A DNA stretch of 64,000 nucleotides from Opitutus sp. Its GTDB lineage: Bacteria > Verrucomicrobiota > Verrucomicrobiia > Opitutales > Opitutaceae. The stretch spans positions 442,501 to 506,500 of the forward strand of contig JACEUQ010000002.1 in assembly GCA_024998815.1 (NCBI GenBank), read 5' to 3'. Under the pieces are notes generated by a model. That model did not search any database, was not told the DNA's origin, and saw only the letters and a list, made by a program, of their open reading frames with translations. Below are positions 52,679 through 59,900 of this stretch, piece after piece. The position numbers were made by a program, and so were the translations under genes. How positions within the stretch are numbered: the first letter of the stretch is position 1; every line of letters begins with the position of its first letter.

Positions 52679-53692
52679 TCACTTGGTGGGAAGGAGCGGG
52701 GTCTTTCGGCCGCTGAGCAGCGCGCTCGGGTTGCGTTCAAGAAAATCAGCCAGGCCGCGCACCGCAGAGGCCGCTTCGCCGAGCTTCATCAATGCTTGGG
52801 CCGCCTCGTCGCCGAGATTCTGCTGGGCGCTCACGAATTTCTGCACGGTTGCTGCGGTGCCATTAAACGCCACCACGGTCGCGCGCACCTCCTCGAGCGT
52901 CTTGGCCAGATCCGCACCCTTCGGGCCGTTCTGGGCATAGTCGCCAAGGATGAGATCGAGCTTTTGCGCGGCCGCGCCCAACCGCTCCAGCGACTGCTTG
53001 AGCTCGGGCGAGGCGGCCAGTTCACGAATCGCCGTGCCGGCCTTCGCCCATTCCGCCACCAGGGCGCCCGTATCCATCGCGTTGATCTTCGCCCGGGTGT
53101 CGGCCAGCAGGCCGTGCACCTCGACCGACAGCGCCTGGAAATCGATGCGCTTCAAATTATTCAAAATCACGGTGAGGTTGGACTGAAACTCCGAAATCGC
53201 CGAGGGCACCGCAGGCATTTCGAGGTACTTCGACGCCAGATCCGCTCGCGCCTTGAACGGGTAAATCGCCGGGTCGAGAAAATCGAGCTCCACAAAAAGC
53301 AACCCCGTCGCCAGGCCGATGACACCGAGCTGGGCGCGCAGGCCGCGCTCCACGAGCCCCTGCAACTGGCCGGCCTCGGTCACGTCAATGAGCTGGCCCT
53401 TTTCGTCGGCGATGAGGTTGCGGTTGAGCTCGCAGGCGACGGCCACCAGCGAGTGATTGGTGTTGGGCACGTAGCGCAGGCTGATGTCCACCACGCGGCC
53501 CACGCGCACACCGCGCAACTTCACCGGCGAGCCCAGATCCAAGCCGTGGATCGACTCGTCAAAGTACACCACGAAGCGCTCGGGGCGGGAGAAAAAGTTA
53601 ATGCCGCCGAACGAGAACAGCGCGACCATGCCCAGCACGAGCGCACCTAGGACAAACAAACCGACGACGGCAGGACTGACTTTGGTCTTCAC
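52679..53692 (-). CDS. MCE/MlaD family substrate-binding protein
   Basis: A 337-residue protein anchored by one N-terminal helix (AVVGLFVLGALVLGMVALFS). The MCE domain reads FVVYFDESIHGLDLGSPVKL, RGVRVGRVVDISLRY and GLRAQLGVIGLATGLLFVEL. A long helical segment follows (about 170-320), unlike short MlaD and closer to PqiB- or Ttg2-type proteins, and may form a tube or needle. It binds lipids in the periplasm and hands them to or from the MlaE-type permease. Confidence 0.9.
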   Translation of the reverse strand: MKTKVSPAVVGLFVLGALVLGMVALFSFGGINFFSRPERFVVYFDESIHGLDLGSPVKLRGVRVGRVVDISLRYVPNTNHSLVAVACELNRNLIADEKGQLIDVTEAGQLQGLVERGLRAQLGVIGLATGLLFVELDFLDPAIYPFKARADLASKYLEMPAVPSAISEFQSNLTVILNNLKRIDFQALSVEVHGLLADTRAKINAMDTGALVAEWAKAGTAIRELAASPELKQSLERLGAAAQKLDLILGDYAQNGPKGADLAKTLEEVRATVVAFNGTAATVQKFVSAQQNLGDEAAQALMKLGEAASAVRGLADFLERNPSALLSGRKTPLLPTK

Positions 53693-53720
53693 AGTAAAAG
53701 AGGGTTAGGCGGGAGCGGGC

Positions 53721-54521
53721 TTAAGGGGAAGGCTGGTTTTGACGGCTGGGATCGGCGGCATCTTCGCCGCGTCCCAAGAACTCGCGCACGCGCACATCAG
53801 GACTAGTTTTCACCAGCACGCGGGGGTCGCCCTCGGCGATGATTCCCTTGGCCTGCTTGTCGAGCATGATGACCCGGTCGGCGATGGCGAAAATCGAGGC
53901 CAGTTCATGCGAGACCACGACGCAGGTCATGCCGAGCAGGTCGCGCAAATTCAGGATCAACTCGTCGAGCCGCCGCGAGGTGAGCGGGTCAAGGCCGGCC
54001 GAGGGCTCGTCAAAGAACACGATCGCCGGGTCCAGCGCCAGGGCGCGAGCCAAGCCGGCGCGCTTTTTCATGCCGCCGCTGATCTCCGCCGGGTAATAGG
54101 CGCCGTAGCCGGAAAGGCCCACCTGCGCGAGTTTCATGCAGGCGAGCTCCGCGCGCTCGGCGGCGTCGAGTGGGGTGTACTCCTCCAGCGGCAGCATCAC
54201 GTTCTCCAGCAGGTTGAGCGAACTCCACAGCGCGCCCCCTTGGTAAAGCACGCCGATGCGCTGCAGGATTTCGCGCTGGCGGTCGGCGCTAGCCGAGTTG
54301 TAACACTCGCCAAAAAATTTAACCGTGCCGGCGGTCGGCAGGTTGAGGCCGACCAGGTGCCGCAGCAGCGTGCTTTTGCCGCAACCGGAGCCGCCGATGA
54401 TAAAAAATATCTCCCCGCGCTTCACTTGGAAGTTCACGTCCTTGAGTAACACATGCCCATCATAGCCGCACTCCAGGGAGGACGCGTCGAGGGCGGGAGC
54501 GGTGGGATTGGCGCGGTTCAT
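53721..54521 (-). CDS. ABC transporter ATPase (MlaF-like)
   Basis: A 266-residue ATPase: Walker A FIIGGSGCGKSTLLRHLVGL, Q-loop LYQGGALWSSLNLLENVMLP, signature AEISGGMKKRAGLARALALD (the K-K-R-A after SGGM is typical for MlaF), Walker B IVFFDEPSAGLDPLTSRR and H-loop VVVSHELASIFAIADRVIML. It powers the MlaE permease. ATGs at 54548 and 54521 are both possible; the second avoids a 17-nt overlap with the permease gene. Confidence 0.93.
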   Translation of the reverse strand: MNRANPTAPALDASSLECGYDGHVLLKDVNFQVKRGEIFFIIGGSGCGKSTLLRHLVGLNLPTAGTVKFFGECYNSASADRQREILQRIGVLYQGGALWSSLNLLENVMLPLEEYTPLDAAERAELACMKLAQVGLSGYGAYYPAEISGGMKKRAGLARALALDPAIVFFDEPSAGLDPLTSRRLDELILNLRDLLGMTCVVVSHELASIFAIADRVIMLDKQAKGIIAEGDPRVLVKTSPDVRVREFLGRGEDAADPSRQNQPSP

Positions 54522-54531
54522 AACGGTAGGG

Positions 54532-55665
54532 TTACCAGCCGAGGACATTAAAGGTTACCGCGAAAAGCGCGTCGGCGACGATGATGAGCAACAGCCCCAT
54601 AACAACCGCCGAGGTGGTCGCCCGACCCACCCCAGCCGCACTGCGCTCGGCCCGCAACCCGCTATGGCAACCCGCCAACCCGACCAGCATCCCGAAGGCC
54701 GATGCCTTGATCAGTCCGGTGGTGATATCCGACAAATCAATAGCCGTGAGCGTCTCCACCCAGTAGGCCGAGGGAGGGATGTCGAGCACACCGCGCGACA
54801 CGATCATGCCGCCCAGGATGCCCAGGCTGTTGGCGTAGAGTGCGAGCAGGGGCATCATCAGACCCAGCGCAACCAACCGTGGCAGCACCAGGAAATCCAC
54901 CGGGCGGATACCGAGGGTCTGCAAGGCATCAATTTCCTCGCCCGCGCGCATGTTGCCCAAAGTCGCCGCGAACGCCGCGCCGGTGCGGCCGGCCAGGATG
55001 ATCGCCGTCATCATCGCCCCCATCTCGCGCACCATCACCAACCCGACCGCGTCGGCCACGTAAATGTCGGCCCCGAATTGCCGCATCAGCACCGCCGACT
55101 GATAGGCCATGATCAGGCCGGTCAGCAGGCTGATCAGGCTGACGATGGGAAGGGCCATCGCGCCGCATTGCTGCATCTCGTCGAGGCAGTCGCGCCAACG
55201 GAACTTATGCGGCTTTTTAAGCAGTCCGGTGGCGCTGATCACGCACTCGCCCACGAACGTGGCGATCTCCTTGGTCTTGGCCCAAACGTCTTGGGCGGCG
55301 AAGCCCACCATCGACAGAAAATCTCGCGAGCGGTCCACCGGCATGCGGGTCTCGTTCACCACCTCCAACTGCTGGAGCAGTTTTTGCAGCGCGTCCGGCA
55401 GGTCGGCAAATTCGCACTGCACGCCCTTAACCCGGCACCACTGCCGCACCTCATAGACAAACAGCAGCAGCGAACTATCCCAGTCGCCCAGCCGCCCCCA
55501 AACCAGTTTCACCCGCCCCGGAGCCTGCCCCTCGATCAACGCCGGCCACGACGGCCGCGTCTCCGTTATGCGCCAGGCGCCGTGCAACTCGACACGCAAG
55601 GCCTCGTTCTGCGGGCTCAAATGCACGCGAGTCTCGGGCGGCAGCGGACTGATCGGTTCGGACAT
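54532..55665 (-). CDS. MlaE-family ABC permease with N-terminal STAS-like domain
   Basis: A 377-residue protein. About 110 N-terminal residues form a soluble STAS-like domain (LRVELHGAWRITETRPSWPA, SSLLLFVYEVRQWCRVKGVQ). The permease starts with FVGECVISATGLLKKPHKFR and has LPIVSLISLLTGLIMAYQSA, REMGAMMTAIILAGRTGAAF, GNMRAGEEIDALQTLGIRPV and PRLVALGLMMPLLALYANSL. It is the inner-membrane part of a phospholipid transport system. In E. coli STAS is a separate protein (MlaB); here it is fused, as in several other phyla. It is the first gene of the cluster. Confidence 0.92.
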   Translation of the reverse strand: MSEPISPLPPETRVHLSPQNEALRVELHGAWRITETRPSWPALIEGQAPGRVKLVWGRLGDWDSSLLLFVYEVRQWCRVKGVQCEFADLPDALQKLLQQLEVVNETRMPVDRSRDFLSMVGFAAQDVWAKTKEIATFVGECVISATGLLKKPHKFRWRDCLDEMQQCGAMALPIVSLISLLTGLIMAYQSAVLMRQFGADIYVADAVGLVMVREMGAMMTAIILAGRTGAAFAATLGNMRAGEEIDALQTLGIRPVDFLVLPRLVALGLMMPLLALYANSLGILGGMIVSRGVLDIPPSAYWVETLTAIDLSDITTGLIKASAFGMLVGLAGCHSGLRAERSAAGVGRATTSAVVMGLLLIIVADALFAVTFNVLGW

Positions 55666-55749
55666 TGTCCCCACTTGACCTCAGCTCGCCCCAGAAGGCA
55701 CGAAATTTTTATATCGTTCCCTTGAATCGACGCCACATAGGGTTGCCGC

Positions 55750-56397
55750 ATGCGTTTTCGTACCGTGCTTTTCGACCTCGACGGAACCCTGATGGATCAC
55801 CTGCCGGCGATCCACCGCAGCTATGTCCACACGCTGCCCCAGCTCGGCTTTCCGGCGCCGACCTACGACCAGGTCAAACGCGCGATCGGCGGCGGGCTGG
55901 AAAACGCGATGCTCAAATTCATCCCCGAAGCCCGCGTGGCCGAGGCCATCGCGATTTACCGGCCCTTCTGGGATGCCACCATGCTCACCGGCGGTGAAGC
56001 CATGCCGGACGCCCTTGAACTGCTCGAGCGCCTCCACGTCGGCGGCATCACGACAGCGGTGTTCACCAACAAACACGGCCCCTCGGCGCGCGAAGTCTGC
56101 GCCCACCTCGGTTTTACTCGCTACACCCGCGACGTTTTCGGTGCCAAGGACACGCCCTGGCTCAAGCCTGCACCCGAGTTCACCGCCCACGCCCTTAAAG
56201 CCCTCGGCGCGGACGCCGCCAGCACCTGCATGGTCGGCGATTCGCCATGGGACGTGCAAGCCGCGCACAACGCCGGCTTCCCCTGTTTCGCCGTGACCAC
56301 GGGCACCCACACCCACGAGGAGTTAAGCATGGCCGGCGCCGACGGGGTTTACGCCAGCCTCGGAGCGATTGGCGCGGCGCAGTTCGGCCTGGGCTAA
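55750..56397 (+). CDS. HAD-family hydrolase (phosphoglycolate phosphatase-like)
   Basis: A 215-residue cytoplasmic phosphatase. Motif I is TVLFDLDGTLMDHLPAIHRS (nucleophile Asp), motif II AVFTNKHGPSAREV, motif III WLKPAPEF (Lys), and motif IV STCMVGDSPWDVQAAHNAGF (acidic pair). An all-helical C1 cap lies between I and II. The pattern fits Gph-like enzymes, but the substrate cannot be told. It diverges from the Mla-like cluster with an 84-bp gap that probably holds both promoters. Confidence 0.9.
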   Translation: MRFRTVLFDLDGTLMDHLPAIHRSYVHTLPQLGFPAPTYDQVKRAIGGGLENAMLKFIPEARVAEAIAIYRPFWDATMLTGGEAMPDALELLERLHVGGITTAVFTNKHGPSAREVCAHLGFTRYTRDVFGAKDTPWLKPAPEFTAHALKALGADAASTCMVGDSPWDVQAAHNAGFPCFAVTTGTHTHEELSMAGADGVYASLGAIGAAQFGLG

Positions 56398-56495
56398 ACA
56401 CTAAAAAAACCAAGCAGCGCTGGGTTTGGCGATGATTGCATTCCGATGATCGCGGGAGGGCCCACCTCCATGCGGGCTGGTTCGGGCAGCCGAAA

Positions 56496-56561
56496 AAGTA
56501 GCGCAGACTTCCCAGTCTGCCTCGGGTGCTTGCCGGAGCAGACTGGAAGTCTGCGCTACTT
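56496..56561. repeat. dispersed palindromic repeat, family A, copy 5
   Basis: AAGTAGCGCAGACTTCCCAG pairs with GACTGGAAGTCTGCGCTACTT with one inserted C. Behind it, a half copy of family B (TCGTTCTCGTTCTCCTACTC, 56602) precedes the DUF2721 gene. Confidence 0.92.
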
Positions 56562-56656
56562 TTTCGATCCCGGACGACACGGAGGTCGTCCCTCCGATAT
56601 CGTTCTCGTTCTCCTACTCCTACTCATTCTCTCGCCCGCCTCCGATATCATCGCGC

Positions 56657-57121
56657 TCAAACCAGCGGCGGGTGGTCGAGCGCACGCTCCACCTCAAGCC
56701 CGAGGGCGTTGAGCGACAGGAAAATATCGCGCAAAAACGCCCCCAATGCCCCGAGCAGCAGGCCGATACTCATGATAAAAAGCCCGAGGATAAACACCTC
56801 CAAATTGGCATCGAGCAGGGCGTCTGCAAAAATCGCCACCACCAGCAGGCCCGAGCAGAACATACTGGATACGCCCAGTGTGACCGCGCTGCGCACGATC
56901 TGGGCGCGCCGGTACATGATCCGCAATTGATGTTCGACGTGATCCCGCTCCCCGGCGCTGGCCGCACGAGCCTGGCCGGCGAGGATACGGGTGCGGTCGA
57001 CGATGCGCCCCATGCGATTGGTCATGGTCAGCAGCAGCGAGCCCAAGCCGGTGATCAAAATCACCGGAGTAATCGAAAGCTGAATGGTGGGGAGCAAAGA
57101 CGCGGAAACCGAAAGATCCAT
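56657..57121 (-). CDS. DUF2721 family membrane protein
   Basis: A 154-residue protein with three membrane helices: IQLSITPVILITGLGSLLLT, GVSSMFCSGLLVVAIFADAL and FILGLFIMSIGLLLGALGAF. The segment TNRMGRIVDRTRILAGQ after the first helix is typical of DUF2721. The function of the family is unknown. It ends with a cytoplasmic helix (LSLNALGLEVERAL). It is convergent with the HAD gene and diverges from the DUF486 gene. Confidence 0.85.
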   Translation of the reverse strand: MDLSVSASLLPTIQLSITPVILITGLGSLLLTMTNRMGRIVDRTRILAGQARAASAGERDHVEHQLRIMYRRAQIVRSAVTLGVSSMFCSGLLVVAIFADALLDANLEVFILGLFIMSIGLLLGALGAFLRDIFLSLNALGLEVERALDHPPLV

Positions 57122-57267
57122 CCGCCCACTCCGCCAGAGTCCGCCCCCGAAGCAACTCCGCTTACCTTTGAAAAGCGCCCGCTAGCCAACCTCCATTGAC
57201 CTAGCCCGACACACCTCCCTCATTTTAATTACTGCTCCCCCCATTCGCCTGCTTAGCGCATCCTGTC

Positions 57268-57678
57268 ATGAAAACTATCCTCCTGCTTGTAGCCTCCAAC
57301 ATCTTCATGACCCTCGCCTGGTACGGGCACCTCAAGCTGAAGTTCTTGGAGGGCAAAGGCCTCATCTGGATCATCTTGTTTTCGTGGGGCATCGCGTTTT
57401 TCGAATACTGCTTGATGATTCCCGCCAACCGAGCCGGGTACCTCAGCGGGGATTTTACCGGCTATCAGCTCAAGATCATCCAGGAGTGTATCACGCTCGG
57501 CGTGTTTGTGGTGTTTGCTTGGCTGGTGCTGAAGGAAAAACTCACCTGGAACTACGCGGTAAGTTTTGCGCTGCTGGTGGCCGCCCTGTACTTCGCCACC
57601 GCCTTTAAGCCCAGTGGCAAAACCGAACGTTCAACATCCAACCTTCAACCTCCAACATCCAACGCCCAGCCCCGTTGA
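57268..57678 (+). CDS. DMT-superfamily protein, DUF486 type
   Basis: A 136-residue membrane protein with four helices: ILLLVASNIFMTLAWYGHLK, LIWIILFSWGIAFFEYCLMI, YQLKIIQECITLGVFVVFAW and WNYAVSFALLVAALYFATAF. The PANRAGY segment between helices 2 and 3 is typical of DUF486, whose role is unknown. The last 18 codons (ERSTSNLQPPTSNAQPR and stop) are encoded by a dispersed inverted repeat that has replaced or extended the original end, so the tail is probably not functional. Confidence 0.88.
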   Translation: MKTILLLVASNIFMTLAWYGHLKLKFLEGKGLIWIILFSWGIAFFEYCLMIPANRAGYLSGDFTGYQLKIIQECITLGVFVVFAWLVLKEKLTWNYAVSFALLVAALYFATAFKPSGKTERSTSNLQPPTSNAQPR

Positions 57679-57711
57679 ACGTTGGATGTTCAATGTTGGA
57701 TGTTGAACGTT
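57625..57711. repeat. inverted repeat of the AACGTTGGATGTTCAATG type, copy 2
   Basis: GAACGTTCAACATCCAACCT with TCAACCTCCAACATCCAACG is answered by 57675-57711, which is identical over 37 bp to 45513-45549. The left arm encodes the end of the DUF486 protein. Confidence 0.93.
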
Positions 57712-57773
57712 GGGCAGCGGATTTCGGACGTTTTCCGCCCTGTTCCGGTCCGGCCACCTGCTCCTACCGCCGC

Positions 57774-58847
57774 CTACGCGCGCCGGCGTTTCTGCGCCAA
57801 CGGCAGGCGCAGCACCACCCGGGCTCCCTTGCCCACGCTGCTGCGCACCTTCAACCCGCCGCCCATGTAAACCGCCCGCTCTCGGATGCTGAGCAGCCCA
57901 AACCCGCCATCCGCAGCCTCGACCTGTCGAGGCGTGCGGAAGCCCTTGCCGTCATCCTCCACCGTCAGCACCAGTTCGCCAGCCTCCAGCTTCAGCCCAA
58001 CCTGCACCACCTGCGCTGCGGCGTGTTTGCCCACATTGATCAACAACTCGCGCGCCGATCGAAACACCAGTTGCGCCACCTTTTCAGGCACCGGCTTGCG
58101 CCCGATCTCAAAATTGACCCGCACCACGAGCCCGAAACGCTGTGCCTGTTGCTCCCCCAGATTTTGCAGGGCCGCCTCCAATCCCAGTTCACGCAACAGC
58201 GGCGGGCTAAGCTCGGCCATCAGGCCGCGCGCCTCCTTCAACGCCGCCTCCACCAAACCGCACACCACCCCCAAGGCCGGCGGCACCTGCGCCCCCCCGA
58301 GGTCGCGCGTCAACTCCCCAAGCTGCATGCTGCACAACGCCAGGGTTTGCCCCACTTGATCGTGCACCTCGCAGGCCAGCTTCTGCCGCTCTGCCGCCTC
58401 GGTGCGAATCAGCCGTTCGGCCAGCACTTGTAGCTGGCGCTGATGCCTCAAGATCCTGGCCCGCTCCTTGCGCAGGTGGGTTACGTCCGCCTGAACCCCG
58501 ATGTAATGGGTCAGCACACCCCGCTCGTCGAAAATCGGGGTCAAACTCAGGTCATTCCAAAACAGCGTCCCGTCCTTGCGGTAGTTGCGCAGGGTAACGC
58601 GTATTGGCTGCCCCGCCTCCCGTGCCGCACGGATAGTTTTAATCCCCGCCTGCTTGCGATCCGTCCCCTGCATCAACCGGCAATTGCGGCCGATCAACTC
58701 ATCCCGGCTGTAGCCGGACATCGCCTCGAATGCCTGGTTCACATACACCAGCGGCTGGTCCGGCAGGCGGGCATCGACGACAGTAAAGCCGTGGCGCGCG
58801 TGGCCCAGGCAACGTCGCAGGACCTCGATCGGGATATGGTGGGGCAT
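57774..58847 (-). CDS. LOV-domain histidine kinase (HisKA_3 type)
   Basis: A 357-residue soluble kinase. Residues 15-125 form a PAS domain of the LOV class: FEAMSGYSRDELIGRNCRLM then QGTDR (the GRNCR-x-x-Q motif has the flavin-binding Cys), followed by VTLRNYRKDGTLFWNDLSLT and THYIGVQADVT. HisKA_3 has AAERQKLACEVHDQVGQTLA (His), and the ATPase part has ARELLINVGKHAAAQVVQVG, TVEDDGKGF and GGFGLLSIRERAVYMGGGLK. It therefore probably senses blue light and phosphorylates the adjacent LuxR-type regulator, whose stop lies 4 bp upstream. The start is ATG 58847. Confidence 0.9.
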   Translation of the reverse strand: MPHHIPIEVLRRCLGHARHGFTVVDARLPDQPLVYVNQAFEAMSGYSRDELIGRNCRLMQGTDRKQAGIKTIRAAREAGQPIRVTLRNYRKDGTLFWNDLSLTPIFDERGVLTHYIGVQADVTHLRKERARILRHQRQLQVLAERLIRTEAAERQKLACEVHDQVGQTLALCSMQLGELTRDLGGAQVPPALGVVCGLVEAALKEARGLMAELSPPLLRELGLEAALQNLGEQQAQRFGLVVRVNFEIGRKPVPEKVAQLVFRSARELLINVGKHAAAQVVQVGLKLEAGELVLTVEDDGKGFRTPRQVEAADGGFGLLSIRERAVYMGGGLKVRSSVGKGARVVLRLPLAQKRRRA

Positions 58848-58851
58848 CAGC

Positions 58852-59475
58852 TCAGAGTTGGGCGATGCCCTCACGCAGGGCGATGCGCGTGAGATCGGCC
58901 AGCGTGCCGGCGTTGAGCTTGCGCTGAAGGTTGGCGCGGTGCACGTCGACCGTCTTCGAGCTAAGCTTTAGGGCGAACCCGATCTCCTTGGCGGTGGCGC
59001 CCTCGGCGAGCATCTGCAGCACCTCGCGCTCGCGCGGGGTGAGCGAACCGGTCAAGCCGTCCCCATCCCCATCAAGCTCGCCGAGCTGCGGACTGAAATA
59101 AGACTCCCGCCGGTTGGCGGCCGCGATCGCCAGCGGGAGCTGGTCAAAAGCGTGTTCCTTGAGCACGTAGGCGTCGGCCCCGGCCTCACGGGTGCCGCGC
59201 ACGAGGTGGCGCTCGTTGTGCATCGAGATCATCACGATGCCCCGGCGGTAACCGCGTTCGCGCAACTGGCGGGTGGCCTCCATGCCGTTGAGCAAGGGCA
59301 GCCCCATATCCATGAGGACCACGTCGGGTTTTTGGGCCAGGACCAGCTCGACCCCAGCACGGCCGTCGGAGGCCTCGCCGATCACCCTCATCCCCTCGGC
59401 CTGCCCCAGCAGCGCCCGCAGCGCGTCGCGGATGATTTTATGGTCATCGATAATAATGAGGGTGGTCACAGTCAC
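58852..59475 (-). CDS. NarL/FixJ-type response regulator
   Basis: A 207-residue regulator. The receiver has LIIIDDHKIIRDALRALLGQ, VVLMDMGLPLLNGMEATRQL (Asp), MISMHNERHLV and YVLKEHAFDQL (Lys). The DNA-binding part is LuxR-type: LTPREREVLQMLAEGATAKE, LKLSSKTVDVHRANLQRKLN. The start is GTG at 59475 (or 59469). It is cotranscribed with the LOV kinase. Confidence 0.93.
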   Translation of the reverse strand: MTVTTLIIIDDHKIIRDALRALLGQAEGMRVIGEASDGRAGVELVLAQKPDVVLMDMGLPLLNGMEATRQLRERGYRRGIVMISMHNERHLVRGTREAGADAYVLKEHAFDQLPLAIAAANRRESYFSPQLGELDGDGDGLTGSLTPREREVLQMLAEGATAKEIGFALKLSSKTVDVHRANLQRKLNAGTLADLTRIALREGIAQL

Positions 59476-59607
59476 TGGGTTTAAACCCCAACCCTCCTGC
59501 CTCCGGAAAGCAAGGGCGGAGCCGTGTGGGCAGCCCCCCAGGATAATCGGTTAGCCCCAATGCCTGTAATGCATTCCTTGAGTCGATATAAGCACCTTAG
59601 CTCAAAT

Positions 59608-59740
59608 GATATGGGCGAGACGCCCATGCCACGCCAAGCCCACGGGCGAGACGCCGGTGCCACGTCGGATGAGCCTGAGCGCCTTGGGCGTCCCGCCCCG
59701 TTTTTGGTTCTTAACGTGGCATGGGCGTCTCGCCCATGGG
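59608..59740. repeat. cluster of HGRDAHAT-type palindromes
   Basis: ATATGGGCGAGACGCCCATG with CCAC (59609), ACGGGCGAGACGCCGGTGCC (59641) and, inverted, CGTGGCATGGGCGTCTCGCC with CATGGG (59715) form three related units. Short palindromes of another kind (ATGCCTGTAATGCAT at 59561, ATGCCTTACAGGCAT at 59773) flank them. The 425-bp gap before the ATP-grasp gene holds no other feature. Confidence 0.85.
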
Positions 59741-59900
59741 CTTGGCTAAAAGCTGGTTATGCCTGCGCGCCCAATGCCTTACAGGCATTGCGGTTACCCC
59801 CAAAGTTACCGAAACAGTTTCGCTAAAAATCCACCCGTTTCTGGCAAACGACGTGCTTGCGCCTAGCGCCCGCCCCCCTGTTTTATCCGCTTCGCCTTTC

